From Zhenpiania hominis (GTDB lineage: Bacteria; Bacillota; Clostridia; Peptostreptococcales; Anaerovoracaceae), in NCBI RefSeq assembly GCF_014333425.1, contig NZ_JACRYT010000012.1:26190-90189 (forward strand): a stretch of DNA of 64,000 bases. The letters run 5' to 3'. Below are positions 7,844 to 16,875 of this stretch, piece by piece (within the stretch, counting starts at the first letter, position 1; every line of letters begins with the position of its first letter). The position numbers were made by a program, and so were the translations under genes. The notes below the pieces were generated by a model, which did not search any database, was not told the DNA's origin, and was given only the letters and a program-made list of their open reading frames with translations.

Positions 7844-9133
7844 TTAAATCTCCCTTTCTTTCTCCCGCGTTTCCCGCAGGATTCTTCCCTTTTCCACATA
7901 GGCGTTCATCTCTTCTCCCGGCACCATGCTGCCGCCGGTTGCCCACACAATATGGGACGCTTCACATTCATCATTATACATCATATGCAGCGGTCCTTCA
8001 AATCCCGCGCAGGCGGAAGGCTCAATACGAATCTGTTCCTGTCTCGCGAGAAGCTCCAGATAAGAAAACAATTTCTCATCCTGCACCGTGTAACACCCCT
8101 GCACCATCGTTTCCATCACGCCTGCCGCCAGGGAGGAACAGCGGCCTACCGCCAGACCGTCCGCCTCGGTTTTCCCGTCCAGTCCGATATCCTGTACGCG
8201 AATGCGGTCTTTCAGTCCGGTCATCAGCCCCAGAGTCATACATGGAGCATGAACCGGTTCCGCGAAAATACAGTGGACATGAGGCCCGAGATAGGTTTTA
8301 AGGCCGAATGTCACGCCCCCGGGAGCGCCGCCCACTCCGCAGGGCAGGTAGACAAACAGAGGATGAGTCTCATCGACTTTGATTTCCTGAGCGTCCAGCT
8401 GTTTTTTCAGACGTTTGCCGGAAGCCGCGTATCCAAGGAACAAATCTGCCGAATTTTCATCATCCACAAAATGACAGAGGGGATCGTTTTCCGCTTCTGC
8501 TCTGCCGGCTGCCACTGCCTGCTGGTAGTCCTGACTGTATTCTTTTACCGTGGCGCCTTTTTCCCTTAAAAGGTCTTTTTTCCACTGTCTGGCATCCCGT
8601 GACATGTGTACGGTTACCTGAAATCCCAGTTTGGCGCTGATAATACCGATAGCAAGTCCCAGATTGCCCGTTGACCCCACCGCGACCCGATAGCCGGAAA
8701 ACAGCTTTTGAAACGGCTCCCGCGTCAGCTGTCCATAGTCATCGCTTGTTTTCAACATACCATGTTCCATCGCGATGGTTTCCGCCAGCTTCAGAATTTC
8801 GTAAATTCCGCCTCTGGCTTTGACTGATCCGGAAATCGGCAAATGGCTGTCGCATTTCAGAAAAAGTCTCCCTTCTATTCCCAAGGCCTTTTGCATTTGA
8901 GGGATCTCTCGCAAAGGGGATTCGATGATTCCTCCCATCTTTTCCGTCTCCGGAAAGGCCTTTTGTATATAAGGGGCAAAACGGTCGAGCCGCTCCGCCG
9001 CGTCCTCAATATCCTCTCTGTGGAAAGGACACTCCGCTTCCTGCCCGTACCTGGGATTTCCCCAGAAAACTTCCCTCTGTTCGCTCATTTCGCCGATCAG
9101 CGGCCATTGCGCGATCTGTTTTTCTAAATCCAT
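7844..9133 (-). CDS. dsdA: D-serine ammonia-lyase
   Basis: 429 residues (E. coli DsdA is 442). PLP enzyme converting D-serine to pyruvate and ammonia. The PLP lysine is in SGSVKARGG (near 104). The glycine-rich phosphate loop is GVGGAPGG (near 270). An N-terminal arm of about 70 residues before the catalytic core is typical of DsdA. It lies 18 bases downstream of the D-2-hydroxyacid dehydrogenase gene and its stop abuts the thioesterase start, so the three form one operon. No strong Shine-Dalgarno precedes it, which fits translational coupling. No DsdX or DsdC homologue is adjacent. Confidence 0.92.
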   Translation of the reverse strand: MDLEKQIAQWPLIGEMSEQREVFWGNPRYGQEAECPFHREDIEDAAERLDRFAPYIQKAFPETEKMGGIIESPLREIPQMQKALGIEGRLFLKCDSHLPISGSVKARGGIYEILKLAETIAMEHGMLKTSDDYGQLTREPFQKLFSGYRVAVGSTGNLGLAIGIISAKLGFQVTVHMSRDARQWKKDLLREKGATVKEYSQDYQQAVAAGRAEAENDPLCHFVDDENSADLFLGYAASGKRLKKQLDAQEIKVDETHPLFVYLPCGVGGAPGGVTFGLKTYLGPHVHCIFAEPVHAPCMTLGLMTGLKDRIRVQDIGLDGKTEADGLAVGRCSSLAAGVMETMVQGCYTVQDEKLFSYLELLARQEQIRIEPSACAGFEGPLHMMYNDECEASHIVWATGGSMVPGEEMNAYVEKGRILRETREKEREI

Positions 9134-9151
9134 CTCTCGTCTGTCCTCTTG

Positions 9152-10102
9152 TTATCCGATTACTTTGTTTATCTGCCGTCCCTGCATCCAAGCGTCAAGG
9201 TTGGCGAATACAATTTCCGCCCTTTTTTCCATGGATTCTTCTGTCGCGAACGCCACATGAGGGGTTACGATGGTATTCGGCGTGTGCAAAAGGGGATGGG
9301 CCGGATCAAGGGGAGGTTCCGTTTCAAACACATCAATGCCGGCACCCGCGACTTTTCCGCTGTTTAAGGCGTCCGCCAGCGCCTGCGAATCCACAACCGG
9401 TCCTCTGGCCGCGTTAATCAGAATCGCGCCTTCCTTGATGTGCGCCAAAGATTCCTTGTTAATCAGACCTTTGGATTTTTCCGTCACCGGGCAGTGCAGC
9501 GTGACAATGTCAGACTGGGCCATCATTTCGTTCAGCGGCAGATAGGCGACGTCTTTCGTACTCTCTTTGTTTGAGAATCCGTTGTAGGCAATCGTCCTGC
9601 ACCCGAAGGCTCTGCAAAGCTCACCCACACGGCTTCCGATGGCTCCGGTTCCAATAATGCCCACAGTTTTTCCTTTGAGTTCGTTTCCGACAAGTCCGTC
9701 TTTTGTCTTCCCTTCCCGGCAGCGGGCATCCACCTGCGGTACATTGCGCAGAAGGGAAAGCATCATGCAGATGGTCAATTCCGCGACCGAATCATTGGAA
9801 TAGCCGGAAGCGTTGCTGACCGCGATTCCCATTTTCTCCGCCGCCGCCAGATCCACATGATCCACCCCGGTAAAGGCGACATTGATAAATTTCAGATTCG
9901 GACAGCTTTCAATTACACTCCCTTTCAGCGGCATATTGGCGATTATCAGGATATCCGCGTCTTTACATCGCTCGATCTGTGTATCCGGATCGTCATCCCT
10001 CTCATATGCCTCAAAAGTATGCCCCGATTTTTCCAGCGGTTTTGTATAGTTCGCCAGCAAATCTCCGCTGATAGCCAGAGATTCCAGCATTACAATTTTC
10101 AT
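9152..10102 (-). CDS. NAD-dependent D-2-hydroxyacid dehydrogenase
   Basis: 316 residues. The NAD-binding loop GIIGTGAIGSRVGE lies near residue 147. The catalytic triad of the family is seen as Arg in INAARGPVVD, Glu in FETEPPL and His in TPHVAFATEES. Interconverts 2-oxoacids and D-2-hydroxyacids; lactate, glycerate and hydroxyisocaproate-type substrates are all possible. First gene of an operon with dsdA, preceded by AGGAGG eight bases from the ATG. It could reduce pyruvate or branched 2-oxoacids arising from amino-acid breakdown (inference). Confidence 0.9.
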   Translation of the reverse strand: MKIVMLESLAISGDLLANYTKPLEKSGHTFEAYERDDDPDTQIERCKDADILIIANMPLKGSVIESCPNLKFINVAFTGVDHVDLAAAEKMGIAVSNASGYSNDSVAELTICMMLSLLRNVPQVDARCREGKTKDGLVGNELKGKTVGIIGTGAIGSRVGELCRAFGCRTIAYNGFSNKESTKDVAYLPLNEMMAQSDIVTLHCPVTEKSKGLINKESLAHIKEGAILINAARGPVVDSQALADALNSGKVAGAGIDVFETEPPLDPAHPLLHTPNTIVTPHVAFATEESMEKRAEIVFANLDAWMQGRQINKVIG

Positions 10103-10235
10103 AACTCTATCCTCCTGTTTGTTGGATTTTACAATTCTTTTCGAGATTTATATGAAAATTATAATATGGAATGAAGAAATTGGCAACCGCCCTGCGGATA
10201 TAAGCGTGGTTCCGTCGGCGCCTCTCATAAAGAGA

Positions 10236-10273
10236 GAAAAAAAAGCCTTGAAACCGTAGTGATTTCAAGGCTT
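10236..10273 (-). terminator. Terminator after tRNA-Arg
   Basis: Minus strand AAAGCCTTGAAA / TTTCAAGGCTTT, a perfect 12-bp stem with a 9-base loop followed by five or more T, directly after the encoded CCA end of the tRNA. Confidence 0.9.
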
Positions 10274-10350
10274 TGGCGCGCCATTAGGGATTCGAACCCC
10301 AGACCTTCGCATTCGTAGTGCGCTACTCTATCCAGCTGAGCTAATGGCGC
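10274..10350 (-). tRNA. tRNA-Arg (anticodon ACG)
   Basis: 77 nt including encoded CCA. The acceptor stem is GCGCCAT/ATGGCGC with discriminator G. D-arm AGCTCAGCTGGATAGAG, anticodon loop CTACGAA giving ACG, and T-arm GGTTCGAATCC. It reads CGU/CGC/CGA after A-to-I editing. Confidence 0.95.
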
Positions 10351-10470
10351 CCGTCAACTGACAAATGCTATTATACAATAAAATCCCCTACGGTGTAAAG
10401 TAAAATTTTTGCGCTTTCTTAAATTTGTCGAAGAAGTCGAAGACGTTGAATGAAAAATTAAAAAAAACTC

Positions 10471-10500
10471 TTGAATTCTTCCCATGATCGATTGTATAAT
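10471..10500 (+). promoter_or_regulatory. Promoter of tRNA-Thr
   Basis: TTGAAT (10471-10476), 18-base spacer, TATAAT (10495-10500), 12 bases before the tRNA 5' end. Confidence 0.65.
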
Positions 10501-10512
10501 AGGAAAGTACCT

Positions 10513-10587
10513 GCTACTGTGGCTCAGGGGTAGAGCAGCTCACTCGTAATGAGCAGGTCGTCGGTTCAAATCCGACCAGTAGCTCCA
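10513..10587 (+). tRNA. tRNA-Thr (anticodon CGT)
   Basis: 75 nt with encoded CCA. Acceptor GCTACTG/CAGTAGC, discriminator T. Anticodon stem GCTCA/TGAGC encloses CTCGTAA, giving CGT (codon ACG). T-arm GGTTCAAATCC. Confidence 0.95.
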
Positions 10588-10591
10588 GATA

Positions 10592-10637
10592 AAAATCCCG
10601 TTAAACCAAGTAATTTTAACTGGTTTAGCGGGATTTT
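10592..10637 (+). terminator. Terminator after tRNA-Thr
   Basis: AAAATCCCGTTAAACCA pairs over 17 bases with TGGTTTAGCGGGATTTT (one wobble) around a 12-base loop, then a T-rich tract. No further gene is seen up to 10796. Confidence 0.85.
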
Positions 10638-10796
10638 CTTTTGTTTTTTCAATTCCATATTTTAGGTAAAAATCCCGTTTTATCCCCTTTTTCTATCCGT
10701 CAGCATAGGAGTTAGTGAGGAGTAACTCGTTTAAATTTCAACCCTTTTCATGCTCTACCTGTGGGATTAATAAATTTATTCATAGTATTAGTCTGC

Positions 10797-11798
10797 TTAT
10801 TTTTCAATCTCACCCGCGATCAGAAAGCTATTTTTTCCCTTTTCTTTTGCTTCATAAAGCGCCTGGTCCGCATAGCGATACAGTTCCTCAAACATCTGCT
10901 CATCCTTTCGAAACGCGATTCCCGCGGAAACAGTAATTCCATAGATCTTCAAGAACGGATCCTGACGAAGCGCGCGGAGAGCCTTTTCCATACGTTGAGA
11001 GAATCTCCCGATGTCTTTCACTTCTTTATCAAAAAATACGGTAAATTCATCTCCCCCATAATGCGCGATGATCCCGTCTGAGAATTCGCGTTCCATCCAT
11101 TTTCCGATTACCGAAAGAACTTTATCCCCTAAGAGATGCCCGTATTTATCATTACAAAGTTTAAAATCATCTACATCCAGCATCAGAAAAACACCCTGGT
11201 TTCGAGGACAGCTGCGAAGTATGCTTGTGACCACCGCCTCAAAGTGAGCGCGATTGTAAAGTCCCGTCAGATAATCATGTTCTACAGCGTACTGCAATTT
11301 TTCGTTCATCTCTCGAAGCGCGTGGGTCTGTTTTTCAACCAGTTCCTTAAGCTGTTGGTTCATACTGCCAATCATACCATTAGGAAAAAACTCTCCCGGC
11401 GCCTGATTGGGATCCGGAGAAGATTGATGAACATGCAGTACTTTCCATTCATTTTTGTATTCTAAAATCATAGAAACCCGAAATTCCATTTCGCAGACAA
11501 TCCGCCCATCAGGTGAATCTTCCCGTACCACAATACGCATAATAGCCAGATAAAGCGCTTCCCCTATTTTCTGCGGCCAGATTTCTTCTTTCTGTACGGT
11601 AAATCGGACAAGTCCGGCTCTTACTTTTTCCTCGTTTTTAATCGCTTGAGAGAATTCTTTTAAGGATGGAAAAAATTCTGTGCCGCCCGTACCAATCACC
11701 GATGCGGTTGGGGCCATGTGTTTTTCAAAAATATCATAATTACAGTTTTCCAGATATTCATGAACCAGATATCTGCAAAACTCACTAACACCGTTCAT
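10797..11798 (-). CDS. Diguanylate cyclase with N-terminal NTF2/SnoaL-like domain
   Basis: 333 residues. Residues ~5-135 look like a small cone-shaped NTF2/SnoaL-type fold ending in EWKVLHVHQSSP, a probable ligand-sensing module. A helical linker (~145-175) leads into a GGDEF domain with DHDYLTG-type start (HDYLTGLYNRAHF), metal Asp in LDVDDFK and an intact active loop HYGGDEF. Cyclic-di-GMP synthesis is therefore likely. There is no RxxD site directly before GGDEF, so product inhibition may be absent. No membrane segment. AAGGAG lies seven bases before the ATG. Monocistronic. Confidence 0.88.
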   Translation of the reverse strand: MNGVSEFCRYLVHEYLENCNYDIFEKHMAPTASVIGTGGTEFFPSLKEFSQAIKNEEKVRAGLVRFTVQKEEIWPQKIGEALYLAIMRIVVREDSPDGRIVCEMEFRVSMILEYKNEWKVLHVHQSSPDPNQAPGEFFPNGMIGSMNQQLKELVEKQTHALREMNEKLQYAVEHDYLTGLYNRAHFEAVVTSILRSCPRNQGVFLMLDVDDFKLCNDKYGHLLGDKVLSVIGKWMEREFSDGIIAHYGGDEFTVFFDKEVKDIGRFSQRMEKALRALRQDPFLKIYGITVSAGIAFRKDEQMFEELYRYADQALYEAKEKGKNSFLIAGEIEK

Positions 11799-12186
11799 TC
11801 TCTTTCTCCTTCATTTAAGCCGATCCAGGCTCAAATTAGAATCGGGCAATACCTGAATCGTTTTTTTGCTTCAAGGTTATATACAGAAAATGGATTACAG
11901 AAATACGTCAAATTCATTTTTGCACAGCAGAATCAAATTTCACTACATAATTTTGATTCTGTTGTAACATAAATCACAAAATAAAACTATACATATTATA
12001 TTATACTATAGAAAACAGGACCGCCGCAAGCCCTTCACAGAATGCCGCAGGAATTGCGCATGAAAAAGGAAATGTTCATTATAAAGGATACTCCATAAAA
12101 ACAGGTATACAACCTTCGATTGTTTTCTGCTGCCAAAAGATGATGTCCAGGAGAGCTTCGGTTTTCCGAATACAACAGAATCAAAA
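11799..12186. other. Gene-free stretch
   Basis: About 390 bases between the GGDEF gene and the recombinase remnant. It is A+T-rich around 11970-12010. I see no tRNA, clear promoter, hairpin with T-run or convincing open frame. Confidence 0.5.
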
Positions 12187-12893
12187 TTATGTGATAATCA
12201 TCCCCATCCGCTCCAGCTGCGCGCGGTGGATGGCTCCGCTTTCCGCAGTATAGATCCGGGTGGTCGCAACGCTGGTATGTCCAAGAATATCGGCCAGCCG
12301 GGAAAGATCTTTTTCCAGAGAATAGTAAGTTCGGGCAAACAAGTGCCGCAGATTATGTGGGAATACCTTTTCCGCTGAAACACCCGCTTCTTCACACAGA
12401 GATTTCATCTCTCTCCAGATGTTGGATCGATCCAGTTTTTTCCACTCTTTGTTACGAATACTAATCCACTTCTCCGGTTCTGCTCGCGCATATACGCGTC
12501 AAGACACCGGCATAATTTCTTCGGAAGGAAGACCTCTCTGCTCTTTCCCTTGCATCTGACCACCGCTCTCCCGCAGCGCACAGCCTCCATGGTAATGAAC
12601 TGCAGTTCTGAGACACGAATCCCTGTAGAAGTAATCGTCTGCAATACAAGCGCCAGCCGTTCCTTTCCCATTTTTTCCGCAGTCTTTACAAGGCGGGCAT
12701 ACTCACTCCTTGTCAACTCCTTTTCCTCTCTGCGAAAGATTGCTCTCTGTATCTTCAGAGGCTGGATGCGGCAGTCCGTCCACTCCATAAAGTTCAAAAA
12801 TGAATTGACAGCCGCGATCATCGCGTTCACCGACGCGGGGGCATATTCTTTACCGTATTCCCTGCCTTTTCCTGCTCTCTCAAAAAAACTCAT
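12187..12893 (-). pseudogene. Tyrosine recombinase split by a -1 frame change
   Basis: Two frames, 12405-12893 (162 aa) and 12187-12408 (73 aa), together give the catalytic half of a phage-integrase/XerC-type recombinase. All active residues are present across the join: Arg in STGIRVSEL, Lys in CKGKSREVF, then HNLRHLF, LGHTSVATTR and Tyr in RIYTAES. The frame breaks at GGA AAA AAC, where one extra A, or -1 slippage on A AAA AAC, restores SGKKLDRSNIWREM. The N-terminal DNA-binding (SAM-like) domain is mostly missing. Upstream codons remain open to about 13040 but do not resemble that domain. Either a decayed gene, a sequencing indel or a recoded gene. Confidence 0.75.
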
Positions 12894-13033
12894 AGTCCGA
12901 AAGTCTCTCCCTTGTAAGGACTCTCGCTTTTCTTCTTTTCCACATGTTTCATCTCCTCCTTCGATTTCATATCCTTTATTGTATCGAATTTTGGCTGAAA
13001 CATGCAGTCTCAGTGCGCCGTTCCTTAAATACC

Positions 13034-14029
13034 CTAAAAAATCCGTTCCAGAATAGATTCTCTTTCTGCTTCACTCACCGTAACGCGGACGGAAGAGTCC
13101 GGAGTATAGACGCCGTCCAGTACCGCCCCTTCTCCGATATAAATCTGCTTTCCGTCGGAAAGAGTGCCCGAGCAGCCTCCTGACTCCATCGGAGTCAGGG
13201 AAAGCTCCAGAATCGTCTCCAGATCCTCCATGCTCATTTCCGTCTCCATGTTATAAAAAAGCGTGTTCAGCGTACCGCTCATTTCCAGACAGGCGCTGTC
13301 TGAATTGGAATAATCCTCTTCCCGATCCAGAAGTCCCGCGGGGAAACATACCTGCAGAGACAAACTTTCAACCTCCGCATACGCGTATCCCCAGTCACCC
13401 TGGCTCAGATCGCCGTACACCGGCGCGCCGAGACTCCCATATGCCTCCGCGATCTCTTTCCCGGTCATCCCCACCAGGTCAACATATTTTTCCCAGGTAT
13501 CTTTCTTATGTTCCAGAGCAATCGTCTTCTCGAATTCATATGTTTGCCCATTCTTCTCCCACTCCAGACGCACCAGATGTTTCCCATCATAAAGAGATGA
13601 CGCGTCAATCCTGTTTTCCTGTTTTTCATACAAAACCGTATCAATATAAACATCATACGCTGTCAGTTCATGAAGCGTTCCGTCCTCATAAGTAACATAC
13701 AGCGGATCCAGGCTCAGCTTATTGTCCTCAATTTCATAGGAATCCTTTAAATCCACATTGCTTACGGCTTTTACCGCGCCTGCCGGCTGGCTGTTTTCCT
13801 TCCCTTTCTGAAAGAAATCCGGAAGCATCACCGCCGCGGCGGTTGCCGCTCCGCATACCAGCAGCGCCGCGATAAAAATCAGCAGAATTTTATTTTTATG
13901 CAAATAGAAAAATCGTACCATCCGCTGCTTCCGCTCAGAGGTTTCTTCCGTAGAATCGACCGGCGCTCCGCATTTTTTACAGAAATTCGCCGTATCTTTT
14001 ATCTTATGTCCGCATTGGTTACAATACAT
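13034..14029 (-). CDS. Zinc-ribbon single-pass membrane protein of unknown function
   Basis: 331 residues from the ATG at 14029, chosen because GGGAG lies seven bases upstream; an earlier in-frame start at 14089 has none. Residues 2-21 form a zinc ribbon (CNQCG and CKKCG). A basic stretch precedes one membrane helix at about 45-68, and ~260 extracellular residues follow, rich in Asp, Glu and Tyr with no known motif. The layout (cytoplasmic zinc ribbon, one helix, outer beta-rich domain) is common in Clostridia, but no function is assigned. Monocistronic. Confidence 0.75.
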   Translation of the reverse strand: MYCNQCGHKIKDTANFCKKCGAPVDSTEETSERKQRMVRFFYLHKNKILLIFIAALLVCGAATAAAVMLPDFFQKGKENSQPAGAVKAVSNVDLKDSYEIEDNKLSLDPLYVTYEDGTLHELTAYDVYIDTVLYEKQENRIDASSLYDGKHLVRLEWEKNGQTYEFEKTIALEHKKDTWEKYVDLVGMTGKEIAEAYGSLGAPVYGDLSQGDWGYAYAEVESLSLQVCFPAGLLDREEDYSNSDSACLEMSGTLNTLFYNMETEMSMEDLETILELSLTPMESGGCSGTLSDGKQIYIGEGAVLDGVYTPDSSVRVTVSEAERESILERIF

Positions 14030-14123
14030 CCGCCGTCTCCCTTCCCGGTATCGTAACCTTATTTTATCGTAGATGTCCTGCCGGTTCAATCCGTTTTTGA
14101 GATTGTTCCTGTGAAGACCGGAT

Positions 14124-14160
14124 AAAAAGCATCGGGTTCCTCTTTGCGAGAACCCGATGC
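14124..14160 (-). terminator. Terminator of the trpB2 gene
   Basis: Minus strand GCATCGGGTT/AACCCGATGC 10-bp stem with a 12-base loop, then TTTTT, 32 bases past the stop codon. Confidence 0.85.
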
Positions 14161-14191
14161 CAAAAAGAAATGTCTTATTTTTTAAATTTTG

Positions 14192-15574
14192 CTAATCCTG
14201 GATTCCCGGAATCGACGGAATCGCGTCCATGGAAGGTTTTAACTCTTCATCCGTCGGAATGTGATCGCTCATCCTGCCTTCGTTATACGCGGCATACGCG
14301 GTCATATCAAAATAGCCGGTTCCGGTCAGCCCAAACAGAATCGTCTTTGCTTCGCCGGATTCTTTACATTTGAGCGCTTCATCAATGGCGCCTTTGATGG
14401 CATGAGCCGATTCCGGAGCCGGAAGAATCGTTTCCAGCTTCGCGAACTGTACGGCCGCTTCAAATACTTTTGTCTGTTCCACCGCGGAGGCTTCCATATA
14501 GCCGTCCGCATAGAGCTTGGACAGAATCGGCGACATTCCATGGTACCGCAGGCCGCCGGCGTGGTTCGCGGAAGGTTTAAAGGTGCACCCCAGCGTGTAC
14601 ATTTTCGCCATAGGCGTGATCTTTCCGGTATCGCAGAAATCATATTTGTAGACGCCTCTCGTAAAGGACGGGCAGGAAGCCGGTTCGATGGCTACAATCC
14701 GCGGATCGCGCTTTCCGGTAAGCTTATCCTGCATAAACGGCGCGATCAGTCCGCCCAGATTCGAGCCGCCTCCCGCGCAGCCTACTACAATATCCGGATA
14801 TTCATCCAGCAGCTCCATTGCCTGTTTTGCTTCCAGCCCGATAATCGACTGGTGGAGCAACACCTGATTGAGAACCGAACCCAGCACGTAACGATATCCG
14901 TCGCTGGTGACAGCCCGCTCTACGGCCTCGGAAATGGCGCATCCCAGGCTGCCGCTGTTCTCCGGATCTTCGGCCAGGATTTTTCTCCCCGCTTCCGTCC
15001 GATCCGACGGCGAGGCGAATACATTGGCGCCGAAGGTTTCCATAATGTTCTTTCGGAACGGTTTCTGGTTATAAGAAACTTTTACCATATACACTTCCAG
15101 ATCCAGACCAAAGTAGGAGCACGCTTCGGCCAGGGCAGTTCCCCACTGTCCCGCTCCGGTTTCCGTGGTAACCCCTTTCAGCCCCTGCTGTTTCGCGTAA
15201 TAAGCCTGGGCCACAGCGGAGTTCAGCTTGTGGCTGCCGGAAGTATTGTTTCCTTCAAATTTATAATAGATCTTCGCCGGCGTATCCAGCGCTTTTTCCA
15301 GATTATAAGCCCTGCATAACGGAGAAGGGCGGTAAATTTTGTAGATATCCAACACTTCCTCCGGAATATCGAAGTAGCGGGTTGTTCCATCCATTTCCTG
15401 CTTTGCCAGTTCTTCGCAGAAAACCGGATATAAATCCTCCACCGCCGCGGGCTTCCCGGTTGCCGGGTTGATAATCGGCGCCGGCTGCTCTTTCATGTCC
15501 GCTCTCAGATTATACCATTGCTTTGGCATCTGTTCCTCGGTTAAGTAAAGTCTGTGGGGTACGTTCTTTTTCAT
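14192..15574 (-). CDS. trpB: Tryptophan synthase beta chain, TrpB2 type
   Basis: 460 residues, longer than the ~400-residue TrpB1 and typical of TrpB2. PLP enzyme that joins indole and L-serine into tryptophan. The PLP lysine is in TSGSHKLNSA; the phosphate loop is CAGGGSNLGG; LTGTGYFD lies near the C-terminus. No trpA or other trp gene is adjacent, so it probably works on free indole. The ATG at 15574 has AAGGAG seven bases before it; an ATG at 15592 lacks a site. A tryptophan T-box leader and a consensus promoter lie upstream, so expression should rise when charged tRNA-Trp is low. Confidence 0.92.
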   Translation of the reverse strand: MKKNVPHRLYLTEEQMPKQWYNLRADMKEQPAPIINPATGKPAAVEDLYPVFCEELAKQEMDGTTRYFDIPEEVLDIYKIYRPSPLCRAYNLEKALDTPAKIYYKFEGNNTSGSHKLNSAVAQAYYAKQQGLKGVTTETGAGQWGTALAEACSYFGLDLEVYMVKVSYNQKPFRKNIMETFGANVFASPSDRTEAGRKILAEDPENSGSLGCAISEAVERAVTSDGYRYVLGSVLNQVLLHQSIIGLEAKQAMELLDEYPDIVVGCAGGGSNLGGLIAPFMQDKLTGKRDPRIVAIEPASCPSFTRGVYKYDFCDTGKITPMAKMYTLGCTFKPSANHAGGLRYHGMSPILSKLYADGYMEASAVEQTKVFEAAVQFAKLETILPAPESAHAIKGAIDEALKCKESGEAKTILFGLTGTGYFDMTAYAAYNEGRMSDHIPTDEELKPSMDAIPSIPGIQD

Positions 15575-15621
15575 TGGTTTACTCCTTTCCATTTCCCTGA
15601 TTGAGAAGCGTCCTGCAACAA

Positions 15622-15893
15622 GAAAAGCGCCTTCATCCCGCTGCGGGACAAAAGCGCTGCTTTTGCTATGCCACCCTGAGAACAGACTGAATCTCTTCTC
15701 TGCTTCCGCGTACAGCTGTTGATACGCGCTCCCTTTATAACGGGCGGAGATCCCGTCAGGTATTACTCAACGTCTCCGTCTTTCTTCCTGCCCTCATAAG
15801 TCCATTCAGTCCAGTCGCTGCCTGCCGCGTTTTCACCGCCCGCGGCTCTCTGTAAAGCGCGGTTCCGGACCTACTACTCTCAATCATCGGTTT
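15622..15893 (-). promoter_or_regulatory. T-box riboswitch, tryptophan specifier
   Basis: Leader RNA read on the minus strand. Stem I carries AGTA and AGAGAG..GGTGAAAAC motifs. A GAA-TGG specifier region has UGG at 15802-15804. The GACGGG..CCCGTTA element follows. The antiterminator T-box AGGGTGGCA is at 15669-15677. It ends in a terminator hairpin AGCGC..CCCGC/GCGGG..GCGCT at 15626-15658 with TTTT. The core T-box departs from the usual GGTGGNACCGCG after GGTGGCA. Confidence 0.88.
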
Positions 15894-15914
15894 CACTGTT
15901 TTAATTATGCTGTT

Positions 15915-15943
15915 ATTATAAAATTATCCTTGTGGTTTGTCAA
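15915..15943 (-). promoter_or_regulatory. Consensus sigma-A promoter of the trpB T-box transcript
   Basis: Minus strand TTGACA (15938-15943), 17-base spacer, TATAAT (15915-15920). Both hexamers are perfect. Confidence 0.9.
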
Positions 15944-15973
15944 CTATTTCTTTCTTATTTTTTGTGAATTCTA

Positions 15974-16873
15974 CTAAAAATCATAAAACTGACATTTGCA
16001 CATTTTATGGCTTTTCCCTGTTTCATCCACCATGGTACAAGCTCCGCAAATCCCTTCCCCACAGCACATATGAAAGTTATTGCTGTAGACCGCTTTTTCT
16101 CCGGGAATGGAAATCGCGTCCTGATAGTAATCCGAAGCCAGCAGCAGGATCGCGTCATAGCCTGTCGGACACACAAAATCCGCAGTCAGTTTGGTATAAC
16201 GGATACTGTTTGCCGGACAGTCCGCCAGATAGTCATTCACCAGCTCCTGATTGATTTTGTCCAGATCCACAATCAGATCGACCGTATCCTTTCCCAAAGC
16301 CCACCGATTATAGTGAGCCGCGGGCGCGAAACCCACTCCCTTGGTAATGCACAGAACCTTCTGCGGCTGTTTTTTCAACAGCTTCCGGACCCCCAGCAGA
16401 CCGTTGCGGTAGACGCCCCGCACCTCGATTTCATCTCCGGCTTCCGTCAGAGCCTTTGTCTTTCCCGCCATCACATTCACTGCCAGGTGGATCTGCCCTT
16501 TGTCCGGATCCGAACGCATCACGGAGATCGGCACGCTGTAGCAGCTGCTGTATCCATGGGGTTTTAAAAAAACATAAGATCCGGGAAGCGATGCCTTAAG
16601 AGCAAACCCGCGGCTTACCTCCACGACAAAAACCAACAGATGCTCACCGTACCAGATCTTTTTTAAAATGCGGCACCGCTTGCTTTCCCTGCGATTGTTG
16701 ATTTTCTTCCCGTTCTGGATGTACTCATTATAAATGCATACGCCCCTCCAGCCGCAGTCGCAGAAATCTTTTCCCTGAAGGCGGCTGCAGGTAAGGCAGT
16801 CGCCGGACTGAGCCAGCAGACAGGGACAGTTTTCCGTTCCCGCGTCAATGCATACTTCTTCTTTATAGGTCAT
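15974..16873 (-). CDS. PyrK/FNR-like flavin-iron-sulfur reductase with Cys-rich head
   Basis: 299 residues. Residues 1-48 hold eight Cys (CPCLLAQSGDCLTC...CDC...C), suggesting an extra metal or Fe-S site. The rest resembles the electron-transfer subunit of dihydroorotate dehydrogenase and related FAD/NAD reductases: a SSCYSVPIS segment where RxYS normally binds FAD, a nucleotide region CITKGVGFAPAAH, and a C-terminal [2Fe-2S] motif CCGEGICGACT...C. No pyrD is nearby, so a ferredoxin-NAD(P)H electron-transfer role is more likely than pyrimidine synthesis. The start lies two bases after the carboxypeptidase stop, with GGAGG inside that gene's end. Confidence 0.7.
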   Translation of the reverse strand: MTYKEEVCIDAGTENCPCLLAQSGDCLTCSRLQGKDFCDCGWRGVCIYNEYIQNGKKINNRRESKRCRILKKIWYGEHLLVFVVEVSRGFALKASLPGSYVFLKPHGYSSCYSVPISVMRSDPDKGQIHLAVNVMAGKTKALTEAGDEIEVRGVYRNGLLGVRKLLKKQPQKVLCITKGVGFAPAAHYNRWALGKDTVDLIVDLDKINQELVNDYLADCPANSIRYTKLTADFVCPTGYDAILLLASDYYQDAISIPGEKAVYSNNFHMCCGEGICGACTMVDETGKSHKMCKCQFYDF

Positions 16874-16875
16874 GG

